Source of the DNA: an uncultured Eubacteriales bacterium | GTDB taxonomy: Bacteria > Bacillota > Clostridia > Oscillospirales > UBA644 | Length of the DNA stretch: 64,000 bases | Reading direction: 5' to 3' | Assembly: GCA_934454405.1 (NCBI GenBank) | Contig: CAKSFN010000001.1 | Location: forward strand, 113,963 to 177,962 | Shown here: piece after piece, positions 1-7,559 of the stretch | How the letters are laid out: every line of letters begins with the position of its first letter | How positions within the stretch are numbered: position 1 is the stretch's first letter | Made by a program: the position numbers and the translations under genes | The notes under the pieces: generated by a model | The model's database searches: none | What the model was told of the DNA's origin: nothing | What the model saw: the letters and a program-made list of their open reading frames with translations, nothing else

Positions 1-400
1 ATTTGAGCATCGTTCCCATCGCGGTGTCGCCGTCGATGTTGGCGTTCTCTCTCTTGATGTCCGCGTCTTTCGAGTCGGAATAGGTCAGCTCGTTATATAT
101 ATTCATCAGGTCGGATTCCGCGTCTCTTATCTTCGCGTGTTCCGCTCTGTAAAGAATATACGCTTTCGCGGTCTTTTCATAGTCGTACTTGATGAGCATG
201 GACTCAACTATGTCCTGAACCTGCTCAACCGTGCACTGTTCGCCGTCAAGCTGTTGAAGCACTTTTTTTGTGAGATACTCAAAGTCTATGCTCGTCATCG
301 GCTCTTCTTCGACAGCCCTGTTCGCCGCGTAGATCGCGTTGAATATCTTTGATTCGTCAAACGGAACGGCTTCGCCGTTTCTTTTGATGATGGTTCTCAT
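1..400 (-). CDS. nrdD: Anaerobic ribonucleoside-triphosphate reductase, N-terminal part (cut by window edge)
   Basis: Reading the minus strand from the ATG at 400 gives MRTIIKRNGEAVPFDESKIF, the start of an ATP-cone domain, the allosteric nucleotide-sensing module at the N-terminus of ribonucleotide reductases. The frame stays open to the window edge and reaches the RENANIDGDTAMGTMLK region typical of class III enzymes, which reduce ribonucleoside triphosphates in the cytoplasm of anaerobes using a glycyl radical. The start is set by a GGGAGGA Shine-Dalgarno. About 133 codons are visible; the catalytic barrel and glycyl-radical site lie outside. A promoter with tandem NrdR boxes lies upstream, which supports the assignment. 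Confidence 0.9.
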   Translation of the reverse strand, partial: MRTIIKRNGEAVPFDESKIFNAIYAANRAVEEEPMTSIDFEYLTKKVLQQLDGEQCTVEQVQDIVESMLIKYDYEKTAKAYILYRAEHAKIRDAESDLMNIYNELTYSDSKDADIKRENANIDGDTAMGTMLK

Positions 401-535
401 TTGTGAATGTCCTCCCTCGGGCAACGTGTTCGGAGAGTTCGCTTTTTTCGGATCTCCTGCGCCGAAATATGCAAAAACGCCGAAATACCGCCTCTTTTCC
501 CGTATTTATTGTTTTTTTGTTTTTATCGCTGAAAA

Positions 536-607
536 ACACAATATCTTGTGTTTGACCGTTTTGCGTGCCACTAAGTATAGTATAGCACGCACCGGACCTT
601 TTGTCAA
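536..607 (-). promoter_or_regulatory. nrdD promoter with tandem NrdR boxes
   Basis: On the minus strand a -35 TTGACA (607-602) and a -10 TATACT (584-579) are 17 bp apart. A near-perfect NrdR box, read on the + strand as ACACAATATCTTGTGT, lies at 536-551. A weaker copy (12 of 16 consensus positions) lies at 568-583, 32 bp away, overlapping the -10. Paired boxes about three helical turns apart are the known NrdR arrangement, so ATP/dATP-loaded NrdR probably represses nrdD here. The leader to the ATG is about 170 nt. Confidence 0.82.
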
Positions 608-633
608 TACCTAAACTGAAATTTTTTTCGATA

Positions 634-662
634 TTGCTTTTTGCAAATATCTGTGATACAAT
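634..662 (+). promoter_or_regulatory. Promoter of mscS
   Basis: TTGCTT (634-639) and TACAAT (657-662) are separated by 17 bp, about 75 nt before the mscS start. It diverges from the nrdD promoter. Confidence 0.6.
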
Positions 663-736
663 GAAAACGCGGAAAACATAGCAAAAAACAAGTTAAGAAA
701 ACAATAAAAAATTCTTCGCGAAAGGGAGTTCTTGCA

Positions 737-1546
737 ATGGAAACATTTGAGCAAATTAAATCATATCTGCTGCAGCACGCAACGGAACTTGTCATTAAGC
801 TCGTCGTCGCGTTTCTCATATTGTTAATAGGTTGGAAACTTGTCGGCAGACTTATGAAGATACTCGAAAAAGGCAAGCTCTTCGCCAAGCTTGATCACAC
901 CGTCCGTTCCTTTATGACAAGCGCGATAGGGCTTGTTTTGAGGGTTCTTCTCATCGCGACCGCCGCCGTGACGCTCGGCATTCCCGAATCGTCGTTTTTA
1001 ACGCTTTTCGCTTCCTGCGGCGTTGCGATAGGCCTTGCGCTTCAAGGATCTCTTTCCAATTTTGCGGGCGGCCTTATGCTCCTTATCTTCAAGCCTTTCA
1101 AAGAGGGAGACTATATCAAAACAGCAGATAATGAGGGAACGGTCGTCTCGATAAACGTTTTTTATACCGTTATAAAAACGACAGAAAATCAGCACATAAC
1201 ACTTCCCAACGGCGGGCTTTCAAACGCAGCAATAGTCAATTACAGCGCAGAGGAAACGAGACGTTTGGATCTGACTTTCGGCGTCGCTTACGGTTCCGAT
1301 ATAAATAAGGTACGCGATATTCTGCTTCAAACCGCGGAAGATTATGATCTTGTGCTTGAAGACCCTGAACCCGTCGCGGTTCTCGATAAACAGAACGAAA
1401 GTTCTCTTGATTTCATTCTCCGCTGCTGGACGAAAAGGACGGATTATTGGACGACGCGGTATTTTCTGAATGAAGAGGTGACGAAAAAGTTCGCCGAAGA
1501 GGAAATTGAAATACCGTTCCCCCAGATGGACGTTCATATGAGGTGA
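737..1546 (+). CDS. mscS: Small-conductance mechanosensitive channel, MscS family
   Basis: A 269-residue membrane protein that should open under membrane tension and release solutes during osmotic downshock. Hydrophobic segments occupy roughly residues 12-35, 55-80 and 85-115. The third contains the Gly/Ala-rich pore helix with GLALQGSLSNFAGG, followed by FKPFKEGDYI, the MscS signature at the entry to the beta domain. The cytoplasmic cage follows with HITLPNGGLSN. Length is close to E. coli MscS (286). The start at 737 has an AAGGGAG Shine-Dalgarno. It is a single-gene unit ending at the hairpin at 1577-1613. Confidence 0.9.
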   Translation: METFEQIKSYLLQHATELVIKLVVAFLILLIGWKLVGRLMKILEKGKLFAKLDHTVRSFMTSAIGLVLRVLLIATAAVTLGIPESSFLTLFASCGVAIGLALQGSLSNFAGGLMLLIFKPFKEGDYIKTADNEGTVVSINVFYTVIKTTENQHITLPNGGLSNAAIVNYSAEETRRLDLTFGVAYGSDINKVRDILLQTAEDYDLVLEDPEPVAVLDKQNESSLDFILRCWTKRTDYWTTRYFLNEEVTKKFAEEEIEIPFPQMDVHMR

Positions 1547-1564
1547 AATTTTTTGTAAAAATTC

Positions 1565-1737
1565 GGAAAAACAAATGCGAACGGATAAGCGCCCCATACG
1601 CTTATCCGTTCGCTCTTACGCGCCCTTCGTCCGGCTCTTGCGGGAAGCCGACACGGGCGTTTCGGAAAATCTTAAAGGAGAGTATAATCAATGTGCATTC
1701 GCTGTTTCTCGTCTGAGAGGAACAACGCCCTTTATTT
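1565..1737 (-). ncRNA. Putative structured small RNA, about 170 nt, unknown family
   Basis: On the minus strand TTGACA (1772-1767) and TACAAT (1749-1744) are 17 bp apart, and transcription from about 1737 would run into the strong hairpin plus T-run at 1613-1565. No convincing reading frame lies between. The predicted RNA can fold: its 5' GGGCGTT (1730-1724) pairs with AACGCCC (1661-1655); a hairpin GUUGUU/AACAGC sits inside; and a GGCTT/GAGCC hairpin follows. I do not recognise a known family (not 6S, SRP, tmRNA or a riboswitch class I know). It could instead be a long untranslated leader remnant. The 63-codon + strand frame over this stretch has a GGAG-like sequence upstream but an AT-rich, unstructured translation, and I judge it non-coding. 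Confidence 0.5.
1577..1613. terminator. Strong hairpin serving mscS and an opposing small RNA
   Basis: A perfect 15-bp stem (1577-1591 with 1599-1613) encloses a 7-nt loop. On the minus strand it is followed by ATTTGTTTTT, a good intrinsic terminator. On the + strand the following tract is less T-rich, so termination of mscS there is less certain. Confidence 0.75.
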
Positions 1738-1895
1738 GATTTTATTGTATCATATTTGTGAACATTTGTCAATACCTTTTGCAAAACTGTTTGCTGAACA
1801 CTTCGTCTTTTTTCTTCGCGCGCGGTCTTTTTTCCCCGTTTTTGCGTTTACAAAGCATTATTTTGTGAAATTTTATATATAACTATTGCAAAAAA

Positions 1896-1942
1896 ACAGA
1901 ATATGTTGTAAAATATAATTCAGAGAACACGATATGTTGTGT
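1896..1942 (+). promoter_or_regulatory. Tandem NrdR-like boxes at the murA promoter
   Basis: ACACGATATGTTGTGT (1927-1942) matches the NrdR consensus closely and resembles the nrdD box, including the flanking TTGA. A weaker copy, ACAGAATATGTTGTAA, lies at 1896-1911, exactly 31 bp upstream. A -10 element TATAAT (1914-1919) lies between them; no good -35 is visible, so an AT-rich or regulated promoter is likely. The order (weak box distal, strong box proximal) and the spacing repeat the nrdD arrangement. Control of murA by NrdR is an inference. Confidence 0.65.
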
Positions 1943-1970
1943 TTGAAAAACCGAAAGCGGGTGTTATCTC

Positions 1971-3233
1971 TTGATACGATACACTGTTCGCGGCGGAAAA
2001 AGCCTTAACGGGGAAGTGACTGTCAGCGGCGCAAAAAATGCCGCGGTCGCCATTATTCCCGCCGCCGTACTTGTGAACGGAAAATGCACTATCGAAAACG
2101 TCCCCGACATCAGCGACGTCAGAACCCTTCTCGGAATTCTTCGCGATCTCGGCGCGACGGTCGAATATAAAGACAGAACAACGGTCGTTATAGACTGTTC
2201 AAATATAAACGGCGACGTTTCCGCTGTTTCGGAAGGCGTCCGCCGGATGAGAGCGTCGTATTATCTGATAGGCTCTCTTCTGGGACGCTTCGGAAAAGCG
2301 ACGGTCGGGCTTCCCGGCGGCTGCGCTTTTGACGCGCGTCCGATAGACCAGCATATAAAGGGCTTCCGCCTTCTCGGCGCAGAGGTCGATGACTCCGACA
2401 GAATGATTCGCTGCAAAGCCGAAAAAGGCCTTTCCGGCACACGGATATATCTTGACCTTGTCAGCGTCGGGGCAACGATAAACATAATGCTCGCCGCCAC
2501 GGGCGCGCAGGGTTTGACCGTTATCGAAAACGCGGCGAAGGAGCCGCACGTTGTTGACGTTGCGAACTTTTTGAATTCAATGGGCGCGGACGTCAGAGGC
2601 GCGGGCACCGATATTATAAAAATAAGAGGCGGCAAGCCTCTCATCGGCAGAAGCTACGCGATAATCCCCGACCAGATAGAGGCGGGAACGTATATGGTCG
2701 CCGCCGCAGCTGCAGGCGGAAAGGTTCGCGTTTGCAATGTTATTCCCAAGCACCTTGAATCAATCACCGCAAAGCTTCGCGACGCCGGTGTGACGGTTGT
2801 GGAAAACGACGATTCCGTTGAAATCTCCCGTAAGGGCAAGTTGTTCGCCGTTCGTCTGAAAACCCAGCCGTATCCCGGATTTCCGACCGATATGCAGCCG
2901 CAGCTGACCGCGCTTATGACGGTCGCTTCGGGCGAGTCTCAAATCCGCGAGGGCATTTACGACAAACGCTTCGGATACGTGTCCGAGCTTGCGTATATGG
3001 GTGCGAAAATCAAGGTGGACGACGATCTTTGCATAGTCAGGGGCGTTGAAAAGCTGAACGGCGCAAAAGTCCGTTCTCTCGACCTCCGCGCGGGCGCCGC
3101 GATGATCATTGCGGGACTTATGGCGGACGGGGTGACGGAGATAGAGGACAAGGGTTATATTGAGCGCGGATACGAGGATCTGATAAACAAATTCCGCAGC
3201 ATCGGCGCGGACATAACGCGCGAAGAGGTATAA
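1971..3233 (+). CDS. murA: UDP-N-acetylglucosamine 1-carboxyvinyltransferase
   Basis: Transfers enolpyruvate from PEP to UDP-GlcNAc, the first committed step of peptidoglycan synthesis in the cytoplasm. The 420-residue length is normal. The N-terminus reads IRYTVRGGKSLNGEVTVSGAK with the conserved Lys22. The mobile loop GGCAFDARPIDQH holds the PEP-reactive Cys118, so fosfomycin sensitivity is expected. The start is TTG at 1971: it gives the family's standard N-terminus and no ATG nearby does; the Shine-Dalgarno (GCGGGTG) is weak. It heads a tight operon, with 1 nt to the next gene, and its promoter carries NrdR-like boxes. Confidence 0.93.
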   Translation: MIRYTVRGGKSLNGEVTVSGAKNAAVAIIPAAVLVNGKCTIENVPDISDVRTLLGILRDLGATVEYKDRTTVVIDCSNINGDVSAVSEGVRRMRASYYLIGSLLGRFGKATVGLPGGCAFDARPIDQHIKGFRLLGAEVDDSDRMIRCKAEKGLSGTRIYLDLVSVGATINIMLAATGAQGLTVIENAAKEPHVVDVANFLNSMGADVRGAGTDIIKIRGGKPLIGRSYAIIPDQIEAGTYMVAAAAAGGKVRVCNVIPKHLESITAKLRDAGVTVVENDDSVEISRKGKLFAVRLKTQPYPGFPTDMQPQLTALMTVASGESQIREGIYDKRFGYVSELAYMGAKIKVDDDLCIVRGVEKLNGAKVRSLDLRAGAAMIIAGLMADGVTEIEDKGYIERGYEDLINKFRSIGADITREEV

Positions 3234-3234
3234 A

Positions 3235-4044
3235 ATGTCCGTTCGGTTCTGCACTCTTTTCAGCGGAAGCAAAGCCAATTCCGCGTTTATCGAGCATATA
3301 TCCTCCGACGGCACGAGAAAGGCGATTTTAATTGACGCCGGCGCCGGCATAAGATGCACCGAACACGCTCTTCGGGATATAGGCTCATCTCTTTCCGAGG
3401 TCGGGGCAATATTTGTCACGCACGAGCATTCCGACCACATCGGAGGCTTGAAGACAATTCTTAAAAAATACGATATACCCGTCGTTTCCAACGCGGAAAC
3501 GATAGCCGCCGTCCGTTCGGCGCTGCCCGATTTCGGCGATGAGTTTTTTATTCCGCTTGAACCGGAATCCCGCGTTCGGAACGGTCTTTTCGAGGTCGTT
3601 CCCTTTGACAGTTCGCACGACAGCGCGCATTGCAGCGGCTATGTTGTTTCCGTTGACGGGATTAAGCTCGGATACCTGACCGACTGCGGCGCGTGCAGCG
3701 ACCGTATGTTAAGCTGCCTTGAATGCTGCCGCGCGGTCATCATCGAATCCAATCACGATTCCTATATGCTCAACAACGGCATATATCCGCCGCCGCTGAA
3801 AAAAAGGGTTTCCTCCGAGTTCGGGCATATGTCCAACGACCAGTGCGGCGCGGCGCTGTGCCGTCTTGCCAGAAGCGGCGTCAGATCCGCCATTCTCGCG
3901 CATTTGAGCAAAGAAAACAATACGCCGTCCCTTGCGGAAAAAACGGTGAGCGGCGTTCTTGTCTCCGCGGGGCTTCGCGTCGGCGAGGATATAAACGTAT
4001 ACGTCGCACCTGCCGACGAACCGTCGAGGATATTGGAGTTTTGA
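3235..4044 (+). CDS. Metallo-beta-lactamase-fold hydrolase, YycJ/WalJ type
   Basis: A 269-residue cytoplasmic MBL-fold protein. FCTLFSGSKANSAFIE at the N-terminus and the metal motif THEHSDHIGG (about residues 60-70) match the YycJ/WalJ family, related to RNase-type phosphodiesterases and in Bacillus linked to the WalRK cell-wall and DNA-repair context. A later ESNHD and a C-terminal LAHLSKENN match other metal-ligand blocks of the family. It starts 1 nt after murA and ends 1 nt before rlmH; MBL-rlmH adjacency is common in Firmicutes. The substrate is unknown. Confidence 0.85.
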   Translation: MSVRFCTLFSGSKANSAFIEHISSDGTRKAILIDAGAGIRCTEHALRDIGSSLSEVGAIFVTHEHSDHIGGLKTILKKYDIPVVSNAETIAAVRSALPDFGDEFFIPLEPESRVRNGLFEVVPFDSSHDSAHCSGYVVSVDGIKLGYLTDCGACSDRMLSCLECCRAVIIESNHDSYMLNNGIYPPPLKKRVSSEFGHMSNDQCGAALCRLARSGVRSAILAHLSKENNTPSLAEKTVSGVLVSAGLRVGEDINVYVAPADEPSRILEF

Positions 4045-4045
4045 T

Positions 4046-4480
4046 ATGCTGAACGTGAACGTCGTATGCGTCGGAAAACTGAAAGAAAAGTATTGGCGCG
4101 ACGCCGTTGACGAGTATTCGAAGCGGCTCTCGCGCTTTTGTCGTCTGACGGTGTTTGAGGCGGACGAATCCGACCCGCAAAAAGAGATGCCCGTCATTTT
4201 GAAAAAATGCAAAGGCTACGTTGTCGCTTTGTGCGTCGAGGGCGAGATGATGACGTCCGAAAAGCTTGCGGAAACCGTTGAAAAAGTCGCTTTTTCACAT
4301 TCCGACATAACATTTGTCATAGGCAGCTCCACGGGACTTGCGGACGGCGTTAAAAAAGCCTCGAACCTCCGTCTTTCATTTTCGGAAATGACGTTTCCGC
4401 ACCAGATGATGCGGGTTATACTGCTCGAACAGATATATCGGGCTTTTACGATAAATAATAATATCAAATACCATAAATAA
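4046..4480 (+). CDS. rlmH: 23S rRNA pseudouridine-1915 N3-methyltransferase
   Basis: SPOUT-class methyltransferase that modifies pseudouridine 1915 in helix 69 of 23S rRNA, acting on assembled 70S ribosomes. The SAM-binding knot is visible as FVIGSSTGLADGV, followed by LSFSEMTFPHQMMRVILLEQIYRAF, and the conserved C-terminal YHK. Its 144 residues are slightly shorter than the usual 155-159, and the tail INNNIKYHK replaces the usual GEPYHK-like ending. It is translationally close to the MBL gene (1 nt). Confidence 0.93.
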   Translation: MLNVNVVCVGKLKEKYWRDAVDEYSKRLSRFCRLTVFEADESDPQKEMPVILKKCKGYVVALCVEGEMMTSEKLAETVEKVAFSHSDITFVIGSSTGLADGVKKASNLRLSFSEMTFPHQMMRVILLEQIYRAFTINNNIKYHK

Positions 4481-4501
4481 TTTGTGAGAGGGGTTTTTAA
4501 G

Positions 4502-4756
4502 ATGAAAGAAATCCACTATAAAACGCACGGGACCTGTTCCCGCGCGATAGAAGTGAAAATAGACGATAACGGCATTATAACCGAATGCTCTTTTGACGGC
4601 GGATGCAACGGCAACACGCAGGGCGTATCCCGTCTTGTAAAGGGTATGACCGCGGAAGAGGCGGTAAAAAGACTGAAAGGCATCAATTGCAACGGAAAGG
4701 GGACATCGTGTCCCGACCAGCTGGCAAAAGCCATAGAGCAAAGCATGGGAAAATAA
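4502..4756 (+). CDS. TSCPD domain-containing protein
   Basis: A small (84-residue) soluble protein with the TSCPDQLA motif that names the family, plus conserved Cys residues in GTCSRAIE, SFDGGCNGNT and INCNGKGTSCPD, suggesting metal or cluster binding. The domain also occurs at the C-terminus of some class II ribonucleotide reductases; stand-alone copies such as this have no settled function. I chose ATG 4502 rather than an in-frame GTG at 4484 because GAGAGGGG lies just before it. Neighbours are rlmH and a phosphoglucomutase. In view of the NrdR-like boxes at the operon head, the link of this domain with ribonucleotide reductases is noteworthy. Confidence 0.82.
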   Translation: MKEIHYKTHGTCSRAIEVKIDDNGIITECSFDGGCNGNTQGVSRLVKGMTAEEAVKRLKGINCNGKGTSCPDQLAKAIEQSMGK

Positions 4757-4783
4757 TCGAAAACTTTGAACGGAGGGGCTTTT

Positions 4784-6469
4784 ATGGGGTATAAAGAGCG
4801 TTACGAAAAATGGTTGAACAGTTCCGCGGTTGATGAAAAAACGAAGGAGGAGCTTCGAGCCGTTACCGATGAAAAGGAGCGGGAGGACAGGTTTTGTTCC
4901 ATGCTCGGCTTCGGCACGGCGGGACTTCGCGGCGTTCTCGGCGCGGGTCTCAACAGGATGAATGTTTATACCGTCAGATACGCCACGCAGGGGCTTGCGA
5001 GGCTGATAAAGGACGAGGGCGAAGAGGCTTGCGAAAAGGGCGTCGCCGTTGCCCGCGACAGCCGCAATATGAGCCGTGAGTTTTCCGAAGAGGTTTGCTC
5101 CGTGCTTGCCGCAAACGGCATAAAAACGTATCTTTTCGACGGTCCGAGACCGACGCCCGAAATGTCGTTCGCAATACGCGAACTCGGCTGCGCCGCCGGT
5201 GTGAATATAACCGCGTCGCATAATCCGAGAGAGTATAACGGCTACAAGGCGTACTGGTCGGACGGTATTCAGCTTTCGCCCGAACAGGCGAAGGTCGTTT
5301 CCGACACGATAGCGAGCATTGATATTTTCGACGATGTTAAAACCGTTCCGTTTGAGGAAGCGAAAAAAAGCATAACCGCGCTCGGCGAGGAGTTTGACGA
5401 TATTTATCTCGGAAAGGTTCTCGAACAGCGCATAGACCGCGAAGCGATAGCAAAAAACGCGGATATGAAGATAGTTTACACGCCTCTTCACGGCGCGGGA
5501 CACAGGCTTGTTCCGGAAGTTCTTAAACGCGCGGGCTTCAAAAATGTGTCTCCCGTTCCCGAGCAGATGGTTCTGGACGGAAATTTCCCGACGGTAAAAT
5601 CCCCGAATCCCGAAAACGCGGAGGCTCTGACGCTTGCCGTGGAGCAGGCAAAGCGTGAGGGCGCGGATCTTGTTATCGGCACCGACCCCGACTGCGACAG
5701 AGTGGGCATTGCCGCAAGAAAATCGGATGGGGAGTTCGTTCTTCTGACGGGCAACCAGACCGGAGCGGTGCTTCTCGATTACGTTATAAACGCAAAAAAG
5801 AGAAACGGAACGCTGCCTGCAAACGCCTGCGTCGTCAAAACGATAGTGACCTCAGAGATAGCGACGCGTATCTGCAAAGCGAACGGGGTTGCCATTGAAA
5901 ATGTTCTGACGGGCTTTAAGTATATCGGCGAAAAGCTGCAGCACTATCTCGATTCGGGCGAGCATTCGTTTCTTATGGGATATGAGGAAAGCTACGGCTA
6001 TCTTTTCGGCGATTACGCAAGGGACAAGGACGCCTGCGTTGCGTCGATGATGATAGCGGAAGCGGCGGCGTATTACAGAGGCGAGGGTATGACCGTTTAC
6101 GACGCGCTGATGTCCGTTTTCGAGCGTTACGGGTTCTCCGTTGAAAAAACGCTGAATCTTGTTATGCCGGGGCTTGACGGCGCCGAAAAAATGAAAGAAA
6201 TGATGCGGACGCTGCGCACCGAGCCGCCGAAGCAGATCGGCGGAGTTCGTGTGCTTTCCGTAAAAGATTATTTGCAGGGTATCGACGGACTTCCGAAGGC
6301 GGACGTTTTGTCTTACTCCCTCGAAGAAGGCTCCACGCTTATCGTCCGTCCTTCGGGAACGGAGCCGAAAGTCAAGGTTTATATAATGACGAGCGGCGGG
6401 GACGAGGCTGAAGCAAAGGCAAAAGAAGAACGCCTCGAAAACGGCTTCAAAGAGGAATGCGCAAATTAA
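4784..6469 (+). CDS. pgcA: Phosphoglucomutase / phosphomannomutase, alpha-D-phosphohexomutase family
   Basis: Interconverts hexose 1- and 6-phosphates, linking glycolysis to sugar-nucleotide and wall-polymer synthesis. Features in order: FGTAGLRGVLGAG near residue 47, the phosphoserine loop TASHNPREYNGYK around 145, the metal loop GTDPDCDRVG around 300, the sugar-binding GYEESYGY around 400, and the phosphate loop RPSGTEPKVKVY near 530. At 561 residues from ATG 4784 (Shine-Dalgarno GGAGGGG) it has the PgcA length rather than the shorter ManB/GlmM type. It ends the murA operon before a strong terminator. Confidence 0.88.
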   Translation: MGYKERYEKWLNSSAVDEKTKEELRAVTDEKEREDRFCSMLGFGTAGLRGVLGAGLNRMNVYTVRYATQGLARLIKDEGEEACEKGVAVARDSRNMSREFSEEVCSVLAANGIKTYLFDGPRPTPEMSFAIRELGCAAGVNITASHNPREYNGYKAYWSDGIQLSPEQAKVVSDTIASIDIFDDVKTVPFEEAKKSITALGEEFDDIYLGKVLEQRIDREAIAKNADMKIVYTPLHGAGHRLVPEVLKRAGFKNVSPVPEQMVLDGNFPTVKSPNPENAEALTLAVEQAKREGADLVIGTDPDCDRVGIAARKSDGEFVLLTGNQTGAVLLDYVINAKKRNGTLPANACVVKTIVTSEIATRICKANGVAIENVLTGFKYIGEKLQHYLDSGEHSFLMGYEESYGYLFGDYARDKDACVASMMIAEAAAYYRGEGMTVYDALMSVFERYGFSVEKTLNLVMPGLDGAEKMKEMMRTLRTEPPKQIGGVRVLSVKDYLQGIDGLPKADVLSYSLEEGSTLIVRPSGTEPKVKVYIMTSGGDEAEAKAKEERLENGFKEECAN

Positions 6470-6486
6470 AAAAAGAAAATACTGCA

Positions 6487-6526
6487 CCGGAATGCCGCCG
6501 AATTTTTCGGAGGCATTCCGGCTTTT
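6487..6526 (+). terminator. Terminator of the murA-pgcA operon
   Basis: CCGGAATGCC pairs with GGCATTCCGG around a CCGA/TCGG inner helix, followed by CTTTT. Confidence 0.8.
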
Positions 6527-6610
6527 ACTCGGGCTGAACAGGTTCGGTCTTAAAGTCAATGACCAACGTTGTAAATTTTGTGGCTTTAATCTATATAAAT
6601 CATAATATTA

Positions 6611-6639
6611 TTGACTATTCGCGCAAAGTGTGCTATAAT
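6611..6639 (+). promoter_or_regulatory. Promoter of the methyltransferase-ecf-truA operon
   Basis: TTGACT (6611-6616), 17 bp, TATAAT (6634-6639), about 45 nt before the start at 6689. Confidence 0.8.
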
Positions 6640-6688
6640 ATATTCTGAATTATGATGGATAATTATATATAATAGGAGCTCGGAGTAT

Positions 6689-7558
6689 ATGTGGCTTGCG
6701 GATAAATGGAATGATTACCGTGTCGTTGATTGTTCGTGCGGTGAAAAGCTTGAACGCTGGGGCAGGTATTTTCTTGTCAGGCCCGACCCGCAGGTGATAT
6801 GGAAGACCGAGAAAAAAGTACCCGAATGGCAGCGTCCGGACGCGCTTTACCGCCGTTCGTCAAGCGGCGGCGGCAGCTGGAGTATAAACAAGCTTCCTCC
6901 GTCTTTTCAGATAGGCTACGGGAACTTGAAATTCAATCTCAAACCGATGAATTTCAAGCATACGGGGCTTTTTCCCGAACAGGCGGTAAATTGGGATTTT
7001 TCAATGAACGCAATTAAAAACGCGGGCAGAAAGATAAGCGTTCTCAATCTTTTTGCTTATACGGGCGCGGCAAGCGTCGCGTGCTCCGCCGCAGGCGCGG
7101 ATGTGTGTCACGTCGATGCTTCGAAAGGTATGGTTGCGTGGGCAAAGGAAAATGCACTTCTGAACGGGATGACGAATATCCGCTTTATAGTTGACGACTG
7201 CATTAAATTTGTTGAACGAGAAATCCGTCGCGGCAGACGCTACGACGTCGTTATAATGGACCCTCCGTCCTACGGCAGAGGTCCCGGCGGAGAGGTCTGG
7301 AAACTCGAAGATGAGCTTTACGGGCTTCTGACTCTTTGCGTGAATGTTCTTTCGGACGATCCGCTGTTTTTTATGCTGAACAGTTATACAACCGGGCTTT
7401 CCGCGGGCTGTATGCAGCACATGCTCGGCTGCACCGTGGGCGAAAGATTCGGCGGAAAAGTCGATGCGGATGAAATAGGACTTCCCGTCGGTGCGACGGG
7501 GCTCAACTTGCCCTGCGGCTCGACCGCTATATGGCACAGAGAGGAAATACGAAGATAA
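6689..7558 (+). CDS. Class I SAM-dependent methyltransferase, RlmI/RlmK-like
   Basis: A 289-residue cytoplasmic methyltransferase. The SAM-binding Rossmann core begins near residue 118 with NLFAYTGAASVACSAAGA, followed by the acidic HVDASKG, DDCIKFV and the catalytic-type loop MDPPSYGRGPGGEVW. This DPPSYGR arrangement is typical of rRNA cytosine methyltransferases of the RlmI group, but the N-terminal PUA domain of RlmI is missing, so the target may differ. GGAG precedes ATG 6689. The stop is 1 nt before the GTG of ecfA1, so the genes are probably co-translated. Confidence 0.78.
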   Translation: MWLADKWNDYRVVDCSCGEKLERWGRYFLVRPDPQVIWKTEKKVPEWQRPDALYRRSSSGGGSWSINKLPPSFQIGYGNLKFNLKPMNFKHTGLFPEQAVNWDFSMNAIKNAGRKISVLNLFAYTGAASVACSAAGADVCHVDASKGMVAWAKENALLNGMTNIRFIVDDCIKFVEREIRRGRRYDVVIMDPPSYGRGPGGEVWKLEDELYGLLTLCVNVLSDDPLFFMLNSYTTGLSAGCMQHMLGCTVGERFGGKVDADEIGLPVGATGLNLPCGSTAIWHREEIRR

Positions 7559-7559
7559 A

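Noticed and set aside
1691..1882. 63-codon + strand frame with AAAGGAGA upstream
   Set aside because: The upstream match is attractive, but the product is compositionally odd (Phe/His/Tyr-rich) and overlaps the likely minus-strand small RNA; no homologue-like motif.
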